Below, piece by piece: positions 1 to 7,566 of a stretch of 38,743 nt of DNA; the first letter of the stretch is position 1; the number at the start of each line of letters is the position of its first letter. The DNA lies in the NCBI GenBank assembly GCA_903851195.1, contig CAINNJ010000027.1, positions 1 to 38,743 on the forward strand, in the 5' to 3' direction. The notes beneath the pieces are model-generated. The model ran no database searches. It had not been told where the DNA came from and saw only the letters and a list, made by a program, of their open reading frames with translations. The position numbers and the translations under genes are program-made. This DNA comes from an uncultured Acidobacteriia bacterium (lineage in GTDB: Bacteria; Acidobacteriota; Terriglobia; Bryobacterales; Bryobacteraceae).

Positions 1-270
1 GCTGTCAAAGAGTGGAGCCACCCGTCCAGCCGTGTCCGGCGGCTACAACCCGAGCGATTCAATAAAAGCTCGGGAGCCGCCGGGCACGGCGCTGTCAAAG
101 AGTGGAACCACCCGTCCAGCCGTGTCCGGCGGCTACAACCCGAGCGGTTCAATAAAAGCTCGGGAGCCGCCGGGCACGGCGCCTTGAGTCAGAGGAACCA
201 CCCGTTCAGCCTTGACCGGCGGCTGCGCCCCGAGCGGTTCAATAAAAGCTCGGGAGCCGCCGTGTCCGGC
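1..270. repeat. three tandem 90-bp units, each a long hairpin
   Basis: Units lie at 1-90, 91-180 and 181-270. The first two are nearly identical; the third is diverged. In unit 1, a 16-nt arm at 29-44 (GCCGTGTCCGGCGGCT) pairs with 75-90 (AGCCGCCGGGCACGGC) with one mismatch. After a 4-nt bulge, a 7-bp inner stem (49-55 with 68-74, CCCGAGC/GCTCGGG) closes a 12-nt loop that ends in AATAAAA. Unit 2 has the same hairpin at 119-180. Unit 3 keeps the inner stem and most of the GGCGGCT/AGCCGCC pairing but loses the outer pairs. The array starts at the window edge, so its true copy number is unknown. No reading frame worth calling crosses it. REP-like or structured intergenic DNA/RNA is an inference; I do not recognise the family. 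Confidence 0.85.
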
Positions 271-624
271 GCCGTTGCTCCGTGCGACCGCCTGAATGAG
301 CTTGCTATAGTGTGATCAGATAAGGCCGCATAAGCGGCGGAATTCCCCTGTTCTGACAGTGCTTCGGAAGAACTGTGTGGGTTGCAGTCGCCGGAAACGG
401 CGTAACGCGTATTTCACGGACTGACGGCGCTGCCCGCGTCCGGCCGCTCCTGAGCTTCCAGGGGACGCAACAGACTTCCCGTCGTGGTCTGTACAGCATG
501 GGCCGCATGGGACTGGGCTCATAAGGGGTGGGCTGATAAGGGGTGGGTCCGAAAGGCGTGGGTTCATAAGGTGGATGTCTCGCCGATCCGCTCGAATCAG
601 GCAGATTAACTGGATTTACTCACA
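271..624. other. gene-free stretch upstream of the first glycosyltransferase
   Basis: No credible coding region is seen here; the open frames are short and resemble no family I know. The one clear structure is the 15-bp tandem array at 500-574. I cannot point to a convincing promoter for the gene at 625. Confidence 0.5.
500..574. repeat. 15-bp imperfect tandem repeat, about five units
   Basis: Units at 500-514, 515-529, 530-544, 545-559 and 560-574 follow the pattern GGGCTCATAAGGGGT. The second and third units differ at one position, and the outer ones are more diverged. The array ends 50 bp before the glycosyltransferase start at 625. A 15-bp unit preserves reading frame, but no credible protein covers it. 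It may be simple slippage DNA or spaced binding sites; nothing here distinguishes the two. Confidence 0.7.
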
Positions 625-1845
625 ATGCAAACCGAGTTCGGGAGAGGGGACATAACAGACGCCGGCAGTACGGCGCGATCGGTTGCTATCGCCAACCGAC
701 CGGAATCCACGCGCGTCGTCCAGGTCTGCCTCGGTTTCCAGACCGGTGGAACGCCCCTCGCTGTCGCCCAGTTCTCCCGCGTTTTCGGTGGCTGGGTCAT
801 CTATTTCGGCGATCAACAGGCTTCCCGGATAGTGGACTCGGCTCTGCACATTCCCGTCGGCTCAGGTCCTGCCGCGGCGAAGTTCTCCTGGGTAAACTCC
901 CGCTCCCTTGCCGGCGCGCGAACGCTGCTGGAAAGCGCCGACCTGATCATTTGTCACGCCCTGTTCCGCTATCACATCCAGTGGGCCGCGGACATTGCGC
1001 GCCGCAACGGGATACCCCTCTGGGTGGTTCCCCATGGCTCGCTCGATCCCTGGGTTTTCTCCTATCGATCGTTTCAGAAGAAGCTGTGGATGCGCCTCTT
1101 CGGAAACGCCATTCTCTCCTCAGCAACCGCCGTGCTCTGCGCAACCAGGCGGGAAGCGGCGAAAGCGGCTCTCCTGGGCCTTCCCATGAACTCCCGCATC
1201 GTCATGTGGGCCGCCGAGGCGCCGGTCGGAACCACGCCCGCCTCCCGCCGCGAAGAGATCCGGCAAAAACTCGGAATCCTGCCATCCGATCGGGTTCTTC
1301 TCTTTCTCGGCCGTCTCCATGAAATGAAGCGCCCGCTCGAGACGATACGCGCTCTGAAACTCTCAGGCGCGGAAAATGTTCATTTAATGGTCATAGGCGG
1401 CGACGAGACCATTTCCGCCGGCGACTGTCGCAGCCTCTCCTCGGAACTCGGTATAGCGGCCAGAGTCCACGTGCTCGGACCACTCTTCGGAGCCGAAAAG
1501 TGGGACCATATTGCTGCGGCGGATGGCTATATCTCGCTCTCCCGGCGGGAGAACTTCGGTTACACCGTGGCCGAATCCCTCATGGCCGCCAGGCCCCTGA
1601 TCCTGTCCCCCGGAAATGACCTGGGGGGTGAACTGGAGAATGTCGGCTGCGGGTGGCTCCTCAAAACGGACGAAGAACAGGAGGCCGCCGACGCGATCCG
1701 GGAATTTGCGTTGCTCGGAATCGCGGAACTGCGCGCCTCGGGCGAAAAAGGCCAAGCATGGGCCCGGTCTCACCTAAGTCCCGAAAATCTCAACGCCAGT
1801 CTGACCGGTCTGCTGGCTGAGACGACGTCTCTCCGAAACGACTGA
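625..1845 (+). CDS. GT4-type glycosyltransferase
   Basis: A 406-aa cytoplasmic or membrane-associated sugar transferase, probably using a nucleotide-sugar donor to build a surface polysaccharide. The C-terminal half has the GT-B donor domain: a LFLGRLHEMKRP segment near residues 230-240, typical of GT4 enzymes, and the EX7E motif ENFGYTVAE at residues 309-317. The N-terminal half has a GGTPLAVAQFSRVF loop typical of acceptor-side Rossmann folds. Length is normal for the family. The ATG at 625 has no strong ribosome binding site; no better start is evident. It converges on a DUF362 gene and lies at the edge of a polysaccharide region whose other genes are at 3153 and 8931-14393. Donor and acceptor cannot be read from the sequence. 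Confidence 0.85.
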   Translation: MQTEFGRGDITDAGSTARSVAIANRPESTRVVQVCLGFQTGGTPLAVAQFSRVFGGWVIYFGDQQASRIVDSALHIPVGSGPAAAKFSWVNSRSLAGARTLLESADLIICHALFRYHIQWAADIARRNGIPLWVVPHGSLDPWVFSYRSFQKKLWMRLFGNAILSSATAVLCATRREAAKAALLGLPMNSRIVMWAAEAPVGTTPASRREEIRQKLGILPSDRVLLFLGRLHEMKRPLETIRALKLSGAENVHLMVIGGDETISAGDCRSLSSELGIAARVHVLGPLFGAEKWDHIAAADGYISLSRRENFGYTVAESLMAARPLILSPGNDLGGELENVGCGWLLKTDEEQEAADAIREFALLGIAELRASGEKGQAWARSHLSPENLNASLTGLLAETTSLRND

Positions 1846-1874
1846 ACCCCGCCGCGACAGCCAAAGGCCCGACA

Positions 1875-1895
1875 GGCGCGGGAATTTTCCGCGCC
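1875..1895. terminator. hairpin between convergent genes, candidate bidirectional terminator
   Basis: GGCGCGG at 1875-1881 pairs perfectly with CCGCGCC at 1889-1895 around the loop GAATTTT, and one G-T plus two A-T pairs can extend the stem inward. It sits in the 57-bp gap between the stops of the glycosyltransferase (+) and the DUF362 gene (-). No downstream T-run is present, so classical intrinsic termination is uncertain. Confidence 0.4.
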
Positions 1896-1902
1896 CCGTC
1901 CG

Positions 1903-2892
1903 CTACCACTCCGGATGAAAGTCCTTCGGTCGCCCCTTCAGCGCATAAAGCACATCGTGCAGAAATTTCGATGCGGCCGAATCATAACAAATCCGTGAAA
2001 CGACGGCACTTTGAAAAATAGCGTAGGAAACCCAGTCGAGAGGCGTTCTCTTCAAATAGAACTTTCGCGCTATCCGCGCGATGTCCACATTGACCTCGAC
2101 CGAAGCCATGTCGGACGGCATCAGGCCATCCCGCATCGCCAGCTTCAGATGCGCCACTCCCCGCGGATCGATCTGCATGATCTCGCAGCAAACACGCGTG
2201 GCGGCGCCCGTCGGGCCCGCGATCACCAGATCCATGGCCACGGGATCGCCGTCCATGGGGCCGCTCCGGTTCAGAAAGTTCGTCCCGTCGAATACCGCCA
2301 CTTTGGCCCGGATCAGCTTGTTCACCGCCAGTACTTTATGCGGCAGGTCGGCATGATGCTTCACCCGCTTGATATCGGGAATGCAGCCCCACTGATTCTT
2401 GAAGCCAAGACTGACGCCCGTATTCGCATGAACCTTGGGCACCGGAACCGTAACCAGGAAATCGGTCTCGTCGAGCAGCATCCGGGGAAGTTCCATCTCC
2501 ACTTCTCTTCCGGCTACGCTGGCCGTCGCCTTCCTCCGTTCCAGAGCCGTCAACCCGGTGGATTTGATACCCAGCTCGGCGCAGATTGCAGGTGCTTCAT
2601 GTCCGGCGAACGCCTGTTCCGCCGTCCACGCCCTCGACGCCCCGTCCGATTCCACGATCGTGATATGCGGCGTATACTCGCGCAGCGCCCCTGCTACGGC
2701 ACGAAGAACCCTGGGCGACGTGGTGACGCCGGCTTTGTAAAACGGGTACGTAAAATTCGGCTTGACAGCCAGACGGGTATCGGCGCCTACACCTTCCAGT
2801 GCCCCGCAGTTCTGGAGCGCCTCGGAGACCCGTCGTGTGAGGTCATCTCCATGCGAGGGGATAACTTCTACTTTTCCGAACTTGTCCGGCAT
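1903..2892 (-). CDS. DUF362 domain-containing protein
   Basis: A 329-aa protein with the DUF362 pattern: an N-terminal VKPNFTYPF segment, TSPRVLRAVAGAL, the VESDGASRAW stretch, and a later block with VPVPKVHANTGVSLGFKNQWG and VFDGTNFLNRSGPMDGDP. The family occurs alone or fused to ferredoxin domains; this copy has no CxxCxxC cluster, so iron-sulfur binding is not supported. The biochemical role of DUF362 is poorly defined. ATG at 2892 is preceded on the minus strand by GAGGAAA about 10 nt upstream. It lies among surface polysaccharide genes but faces the flanking glycosyltransferase, so a shared role is only a guess. Confidence 0.8.
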   Translation of the reverse strand: MPDKFGKVEVIPSHGDDLTRRVSEALQNCGALEGVGADTRLAVKPNFTYPFYKAGVTTSPRVLRAVAGALREYTPHITIVESDGASRAWTAEQAFAGHEAPAICAELGIKSTGLTALERRKATASVAGREVEMELPRMLLDETDFLVTVPVPKVHANTGVSLGFKNQWGCIPDIKRVKHHADLPHKVLAVNKLIRAKVAVFDGTNFLNRSGPMDGDPVAMDLVIAGPTGAATRVCCEIMQIDPRGVAHLKLAMRDGLMPSDMASVEVNVDIARIARKFYLKRTPLDWVSYAIFQSAVVSRICYDSAASKFLHDVLYALKGRPKDFHPEW

Positions 2893-2952
2893 TCAGCTGA
2901 TTTCCTCGTGCGCGGACCTTTACCGGGAATGGAAAAAGGCCTGCATTGTTCC

Positions 2953-2958
2953 AGTATA
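2953..2958 (-). promoter_or_regulatory. candidate -10 element of the DUF362 gene
   Basis: On the minus strand this reads TATACT, five of six to the sigma-70 consensus, about 60 nt upstream of the DUF362 start at 2892. No good -35 hexamer is visible at standard spacing, so the call is weak. Confidence 0.3.
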
Positions 2959-3152
2959 CCGCCGGATTTGCGTTCAGAACCGGCAATGCGGCCGAGGCGC
3001 CCGAGCCGATATCCTCCGCCCTCAGTCCGGAAAGGCTTTTCGCCCGCCGTCCTTGCCCTCTGCGGGTCCCGCGAACTCTGCCGCCTGCGCTCCGGGGATT
3101 TCAGCCCGCCCCACCCCGCCTTCGCGCCCCCGGATACATCTGCCCAAAAAGG

Positions 3153-4280
3153 CTATTGTACCGTCGCCGGAGTGGATCGTCCTGCGAAAACGCCTCGCGC
3201 CGCAAGCAGCTTTTCCAGACGGTCTCTGATCCGAAGACTTGGCCGCTCCACGAGGAAGTAAGACAGCTCAGCGCATACGACGATGAAGAGAACGTTCAGC
3301 GGCAGGCCCGGCGGTTGCGGCCCCGTAAAGAGTTGCTGCCACAGATAAAGGCTGTACGAGATGACCCCCAGATGTCGCAGCGGCCGCGAATTGAGCACCT
3401 TGCCCAGCGGAGATTCGTGGCAAAATACCGCGTATAACAAAATCACGGCCATCGCCACGTTTTCGAGCGAGATGCCGGCCGGCATCGAGTACCACCCTTT
3501 CCAGCGCTCCTCCAGCGGCGGATGCGCGAAGAGCAGGAAGCTGACCGCTGCAATAACCGCGACCGGGTGGCACGCCGCCTTCCGGATTCGGGGCCAGAGG
3601 TTCATCTCGATGAGCAGCGCCAGCAGGCATCCCATCATGATCGTGTCCAGACGGGTATGCAGCATCATCCAGAGTTTGCCTTTGAACGCCGGCACCGCTA
3701 CATAGGTAACTACTCTGCTGAGAGGCGAGAGAACAATCACCCCGATCGCGATCCGGAGATTCACGCGGCGGCTGAAAAACGTCATGCAGACGGGCCACAG
3801 CAGATAAAACTGCTCTTCAAGGGTCAGCGACCAGCAATGACCGATAAGCCAGCCGTTTGCCTGCGGTATGTAGTTCCAGGTATACGTAGCGGCGGCAAGC
3901 ATGCTCGTCGCGTTAATCTGAGACCGGCCGGTGAAAATCAGAATCGCGATCGCCGCCAGGTACGCATAAAAGGGGGGAAAGATGCGCAGCGTGCGCCGAA
4001 GATAAAAACGCTTCAGATCGATCGATCCATCGCGGCGCAGTTCCTTCAGCAGCAGGTGTGTAATCAGAAAACCGCTGATAACAAAGAACATCGCGACGCC
4101 CTGATACTCATGGTGGAAAAGGCTCTTAAACGGAAGCCCGTCCAGAAACGCCGACTGTGTATGGCCTGAAACCACAGCCAAAACCGAAAGCGCGCGGAGA
4201 CCGTCGAGCGACGGGATTGATCGACGGTTCCTGGCGTGTGTGGCTGATCCCGCCGGCTCGACTAAGCTGCTTGTTCCCAT
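3153..4280 (-). CDS. acyltransferase-3 family membrane protein (OafA-like)
   Basis: A 375-aa integral inner-membrane protein of the acyltransferase_3 family, which moves acyl groups, often acetyl, onto sugars of O-antigens, exopolysaccharides or lipids. Near the N-terminus SIPSLDGLRALSVLAVVSGH carries the family's DGLRA motif and the histidine expected in the first membrane segment. The block FFVISGFLITHLLLKE followed by FYLRRTLRIFPPFY is the signature R-x10-H/RR region of these proteins. About ten hydrophobic segments follow, and SYSLYLWQQLF near the C-terminus is the usual final motif. Length is typical for a protein without the extra SGNH domain. Its job in the surrounding polysaccharide region is probably decoration of the product. 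The substrate cannot be read. Confidence 0.9.
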   Translation of the reverse strand: MGTSSLVEPAGSATHARNRRSIPSLDGLRALSVLAVVSGHTQSAFLDGLPFKSLFHHEYQGVAMFFVISGFLITHLLLKELRRDGSIDLKRFYLRRTLRIFPPFYAYLAAIAILIFTGRSQINATSMLAAATYTWNYIPQANGWLIGHCWSLTLEEQFYLLWPVCMTFFSRRVNLRIAIGVIVLSPLSRVVTYVAVPAFKGKLWMMLHTRLDTIMMGCLLALLIEMNLWPRIRKAACHPVAVIAAVSFLLFAHPPLEERWKGWYSMPAGISLENVAMAVILLYAVFCHESPLGKVLNSRPLRHLGVISYSLYLWQQLFTGPQPPGLPLNVLFIVVCAELSYFLVERPSLRIRDRLEKLLAARGVFAGRSTPATVQ

Positions 4281-4381
4281 GCTGGAAGGACTACTTCCCC
4301 TTTATCGGAAAGTACTTAAATTAACACATAGCGGGTGGCCGCTGTCCCGGTCGCCGCCCTGCCGCACATCGCGAACGCCGT

Positions 4382-4606
4382 TCAAAACCGGCAATGCGAC
4401 CGCAAAACCGGATCGTAATCCTCCACCCTCCTGTAATACCGGTCCGTTGCCCGAGCCGCCCGCCCGGCCGACTTCGCCCGCTGCTCTTCCACCGAATCGG
4501 TCCCGGACAACACCGGTCCCTCCGTTCGCGCTCCCACCGCCTCCAGCGCTCCATCCGCCATTCGTAAATCCGCCGTTTTCGCGCCCAAATACCCTGCAAC
4601 GCTCAT
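4382..4606 (-). CDS. small hypothetical protein downstream of the terminase genes
   Basis: A 74-aa frame starting MSVAGYLGAKTADL. A minus-strand GGAG lies about 6 nt before the ATG at 4606. It follows the terminase nuclease gene by 18 bp in the same direction, where a portal protein gene would sit in a phage. It is far too short to be a portal (normally over 400 aa) and no portal motif is visible, so it may be a short accessory gene or the 5' stump of a lost gene. Its base composition matches its neighbours. The call rests on position, start signal and uninterrupted frame; the family is not recognised. Confidence 0.4.
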   Translation of the reverse strand: MSVAGYLGAKTADLRMADGALEAVGARTEGPVLSGTDSVEEQRAKSAGRAARATDRYYRRVEDYDPVLRSHCRF

Positions 4607-4624
4607 CTTTTTCTCCAATCTTTC

Positions 4625-5239
4625 TCAAATTCCCGGCAACCGCCCACCCCCGAATACCGGAGGCGTCCGCGTCCTTCCCCGCCAAACCGCCAGAGCCACC
4701 GCGATCACCAGATCGTCGTGCTCCCCGAACCCGTCCGCGCCCATCCGGACCCGTCCGCTCGTTCTCCGCCTCGCCCGCATATCCACCAGCTCCTTGATTA
4801 GCCACCGCGCCTCCGGCATCTCCCCCGCGATCCGCAATCGCCTCTCCTCCAGCAGCACCTGCACGCCGGCCAGCAGATCCGCCTTCGGCACGCTCCAGTT
4901 CTGTCCCTGATGGCTGGCCTTATCGCCGCCGGTGATCGTCACCGCCACCACCTCGCATCCCAGTCGCGCGCCCCGCAGCATCTCCACCACCGGCGCCCCC
5001 ACTCCCGTCGCGTCCACCACCAGCGTGACCTGCCCGCGCAGTTCGTCGTGCAGCACCAGTTCCCGGACGCCGTCCACCAGATCCGGATACGGCGTCCCCA
5101 GCGGCACGCGCGCCAGCAACCGCACCCGCATCTCCTCGAACTCCGGCGCGCCATACGGCCGGCCCCGCTCGATCCGCTCCGCCACCGCGATTGCGGAAGG
5201 GTCGTGCTTCTCCCCCAGATCCAGTCCCACGTAAAACAT
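4625..5239 (-). CDS. terminase large-subunit nuclease domain as a separate protein
   Basis: A 204-aa RNase H-fold nuclease resembling the C-terminal half of phage large terminases, which cuts concatemeric DNA during packaging. The acidic triad expected of the fold is visible: D7 in YVGLDLGEKHD, D76 in LVVDATGVGAP, and D175/D176 in GEHDDLVIAVALA. No ATPase motif is present; that half is the next gene upstream, 40 bp away in the same direction. Splitting one terminase polypeptide into two genes is unusual for tailed phages. No portal, capsid or tail gene lies nearby, so this looks like a domesticated or residual phage function. It could also act as a stand-alone Holliday-junction-like or DNA-cleaving nuclease. 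All catalytic positions look intact, which argues against simple decay. Confidence 0.75.
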   Translation of the reverse strand: MFYVGLDLGEKHDPSAIAVAERIERGRPYGAPEFEEMRVRLLARVPLGTPYPDLVDGVRELVLHDELRGQVTLVVDATGVGAPVVEMLRGARLGCEVVAVTITGGDKASHQGQNWSVPKADLLAGVQVLLEERRLRIAGEMPEARWLIKELVDMRARRRTSGRVRMGADGFGEHDDLVIAVALAVWRGRTRTPPVFGGGRLPGI

Positions 5240-5279
5240 TCCGCAAAATTCCTTTCTGGCCGCCTCCCGCGCGCTCCGC

Positions 5280-6158
5280 TTAGCCCCGCAACTCCCACCG
5301 CGACCGGAACGTCAACCGGATCCCCATCTGTTTCACATCCCCGTCCAGCGCCTCCTCCGCGATGTCCCGGTCGAACAGCCCCATTTCGTTCTCCACGAAC
5401 TCCGCCATATACTCCTGACGGAACGAGTACGGGCCCAGACGCTTTCGCTCCCGCTCCAGAAACTCGCCGGGAATCCGCGGACACTCCGTCGCCCGCACGC
5501 ACACCCGCTCCCACTCGTCGCCGCCGTACTCCCAGGCTTCATAAAAGAAGCCACGCTTCCCGCAGGGCGTGCTCATAATCCACAAATCGCCGCCTCCCAC
5601 CGCCAGCATCGGCGTCAGCGCCCGATACATCTCCTCTTCCACCCGCGCCGCCTCGTCGATCAGCATCAGCGATACCGACGAGTAGCCCCGCACCGTTCCT
5701 TCCCGCCCCGGCACCCCCACGATCCTCGACTCGTTCGGCAGTTGCAGGGAGATCGAATTGTCGCCATCCCCCCGCGGCCGGATCTTCAGGCTCCGCAGCA
5801 TTCCCGCCGCCTTGCGGACCAGGCCCGCGCTCTGCCGCTCCGACGGGCTCGCCACCAGAACCAGACTTCCCGGACGCGTGTACGCCCGGTGCACCGCCTT
5901 CACCGCCGCCGTCGTCGACTTCCCCCATTGCCGCGTGCAGTTCAGAATCCCCTGTTTCGCCCCGGAGAGCAGCATCCGGCTCTGCTGCTCGTCCGGCTCG
6001 AATCCCAGCCGTTCCCGCGCGAACGTCACCGCATCCGGTTGCGGCGGCGTGACGCGGCCCCCGGGCTCCCCGTAACCTCCTCCGATCAAATCCTGAAAAG
6101 TCAGACAACTCATGCCTCTGAATAACACCCCGAGAATCCGGAATCGCCCCGCCGTCAC
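5280..6158 (-). CDS. terminase large-subunit ATPase domain as a separate protein
   Basis: The packaging-motor ATPase half of a large terminase, 292 aa from a GTG at 6158 or 277 aa from the ATG at 6113; neither start has a well-spaced ribosome binding site. Residue numbers here use the longer form. The Walker A-like CTRQWGKST is at 74-82, Walker B LMLIDEA at 164-170, and the coupling segment MSTPCGKRG at 195-203, followed by FFYEAWE. These are the motor motifs of terminase_6-type proteins. The C-terminus ends before any nuclease domain, which is encoded separately at 4625-5239. The two genes probably form one transcription unit. Without a procapsid gene the biological role is open: remnant prophage, gene-transfer-agent-like element, or a chromosomally adopted DNA translocase-nuclease. 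Confidence 0.8.
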   Translation of the reverse strand: MTAGRFRILGVLFRGMSCLTFQDLIGGGYGEPGGRVTPPQPDAVTFARERLGFEPDEQQSRMLLSGAKQGILNCTRQWGKSTTAAVKAVHRAYTRPGSLVLVASPSERQSAGLVRKAAGMLRSLKIRPRGDGDNSISLQLPNESRIVGVPGREGTVRGYSSVSLMLIDEAARVEEEMYRALTPMLAVGGGDLWIMSTPCGKRGFFYEAWEYGGDEWERVCVRATECPRIPGEFLERERKRLGPYSFRQEYMAEFVENEMGLFDRDIAEEALDGDVKQMGIRLTFRSRWELRG

Positions 6159-6220
6159 GCCCTCCGCTCTGCTAAGTCACTGAAAAACAACCGATACTGT
6201 CGCTTGAAAAAAGTCCAAAA

Positions 6221-6370
6221 ATCGCGGCAACGCAAATCGGAAACAGGATCGCCCGACCCGGCTTCCGAAGACATCGGCGTGTCGGACAGGTGAAAATTCC
6301 TTGCATACTCAGACTGAAGTTGGTGATGTCTGAAAAGCCCACGGCCGCCTCCGGTGCCTCCTCCGCGGCG
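6221..6370 (+). pseudogene. truncated copy of the leader and 5' end of the gene at 8175
   Basis: This stretch aligns throughout with 8078-8220. Both copies begin ATCGCGGCAAC, share TTGCATACTCAGACTGAA exactly (6301-6318 here), and continue into the start of the reading frame. Here the start codon is TTG (6320-6322) where the other copy has ATG, and the next codons read VMSEKPTAAS against VISEKRKAAS. Similarity fades after about 17 codons and the frame carries on into unrelated sequence. It lies in opposite orientation to the terminase ATPase gene, whose start is at 6113-6158. I read it as the stump of a second member of the 8175 gene family, or a duplicated leader. Confidence 0.65.
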
Positions 6371-6423
6371 CTGACTGTCAGCCGATGTGCACCACTGTGG
6401 TGCGCCGGCGGTAGAATCGGGGA

Positions 6424-6732
6424 GTGTCGAGCCAACCAAAACCCGCCGCAAAACCGGTATCGCGTTCTGTTCGCCAGAGCGTGACGATTCCTGCCAGTCT
6501 TGCCCGCGTGGTGAAGCGGATCGCGAAGGAGCGCAAATTGACGATGAGCCGCGCCCTGGTGACACTGGCGGAGCGGGGTGTCGAAGCGGCAGCCGCCGAC
6601 CGTGCCCGACTGGCTGCGGCATACGAACAGTTCATGAGCACGGAAGATCCCGCGAGAAAAAGTGAGGTCGGACAGGAATTGATCCAGGCGATCTTCGGGA
6701 AGGGAGCGATTGCCGAAGATCCGCTTCGCTAA
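6424..6732 (+). CDS. ribbon-helix-helix-like DNA-binding protein, antitoxin-like
   Basis: A 102-aa protein with a short basic N-terminus, the segment SVRQSVTIPASLARVVKRIA (an RHH beta strand plus first helix, about residues 15-34), then KERKLTMSRALVTLAERGVE as the second helix pair. The C-terminal half is helical and charged, as expected for a region that would bind a partner protein. The only reasonable start is GTG at 6424. Its 3' end overlaps the start of the next frame by 23 bp, the arrangement of a toxin-antitoxin operon with the antitoxin first. Role as antitoxin and autorepressor is inferred from fold and context; RHH proteins can also be plain regulators. Confidence 0.6.
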   Translation: MSSQPKPAAKPVSRSVRQSVTIPASLARVVKRIAKERKLTMSRALVTLAERGVEAAAADRARLAAAYEQFMSTEDPARKSEVGQELIQAIFGKGAIAEDPLR

Positions 6733-6951
6733 CCTTCCGCGCTCCCTGTGGCAACACATTCTCGAAAGAGTGGCGGAGCGAGAGATCTCGCTGGATGATC
6801 TTCAACGGTTGAGAAGCTGGGTCAATACGGAGCCACACGCTCCGCCAGGCGACTGGTACAAGGATTCGGGTCGTCTATCCTTTGCGGAACGGACGAGTAC
6901 CCGAAGACGATTTTGAAGAAAGGAACGAAGCCGTTTGGAAAACTGCTCTGA
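6710..6951 (+). pseudogene. frameshifted partner gene of the RHH protein
   Basis: Starting from TTG at 6710, overlapping the upstream gene, the frame reads PKIRFANLPRSLWQHILERV, a helical segment with ERE and LDDLQRLRSWV, then GDWYKDS. It then runs into a run of R and T residues and stops. If one T is restored in GATTCGGG (6863-6870), the frame instead reads WYKDFGSSILCGTDEYPKT, continues ILKKGTKPFGKLL and stops at 6949-6951. That second half looks like a conserved beta-rich domain, and I recall similar WYKDFGSF...CG...PKT sequences after RHH genes in Acidobacteria. So this is most likely a small conserved partner, possibly a toxin, inactivated by a one-base deletion. An assembly error is an equally simple explanation. 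Confidence 0.55.
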
Positions 6952-7182
6952 CACCCCGGGCCGCCTGCAAAGAGACAATGCGGTACCGCCACGTTGAAGT
7001 GTGTTGCAGCTGCGACGAAAGCGGTGGCACGGCCACCTTTCAAAGTGCTTCGGCAGTCCCTGAACCCGTCACTCACGCCGATACCCGCATCGGAGATTGG
7101 CGTCGTCAAAAGCGGATCTGGCAAGGTAAGTGGCCCTCCGCCGGCTGCAACCCGCGCGGTTCCGCAAAAACGCAATGGCACA

Positions 7183-7566
7183 CTATTTATCTTGATCTCC
7201 CAGGTGAGGCAGCCACCAGGCCTGATTTCGAAGTTGATCCGGGGTCCATTCGCGCCAAACCAGCAGCAGGCCTTCAATGATCCCGGACAATGAACGCGAG
7301 GACGGGACCAGGATGAGACCGGGCGAATCGGCTCGCTCGACGAACTGTTCAAAGTGGGTGGGCATTGTCGTCACATCGGCGGAAATCAGCACGCGCCCAG
7401 CATCCCCCGCCAGTTTCAGGACTTCGGGATCGGAAGTGCCGTCGGGAATGACGCCCAGGTGGCCTCCAATGATGTGGCCTTCCATATCGATGCCCGGTTC
7501 GCGGCGGCAGAGTCCCCGCCAGATATCCGGATCAAGGTCGGCGTCCGCCTGGAACCGGATCTTCAC
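7183..7566 (-). CDS. DUF5615-family PIN-like protein, putative toxin
   Basis: A 127-aa protein of the DUF5615/Mut7-C-like PIN-related family, often the toxin-side partner of DUF433 proteins. The N-terminus KIRFQADADLDPDIWRGL has the acidic strand that opens the PIN-like fold (usually F.ADE.). A middle segment VLISADVTTMPTHFEQFVER corresponds to the usual LLT.D.D.....F block, with D following a strand. Catalytic acids are partly substituted relative to true VapC proteins, so RNase activity is not assured. The ATG at 7566 overlaps the stop of the upstream DUF433 gene in an ATGA, so the two are translationally coupled. Confidence 0.65.
   Translation of the reverse strand: MKIRFQADADLDPDIWRGLCRREPGIDMEGHIIGGHLGVIPDGTSDPEVLKLAGDAGRVLISADVTTMPTHFEQFVERADSPGLILVPSSRSLSGIIEGLLLVWREWTPDQLRNQAWWLPHLGDQDK

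Noticed and set aside
7129-7170. Possible lone degenerate copy of the 90-bp repeat (GGCTGCAACCCGCGCGGTT resembles GGCTACAACCCGAGCGGTT)
   Set aside because: Similarity covers only about 30 bp, the second hairpin arm is missing, and chance in GC-rich DNA cannot be excluded.
6952-7182. A further small gene between the RHH pair and the DUF5615 gene
   Set aside because: Open frames on both strands lack start signals and recognisable motifs.
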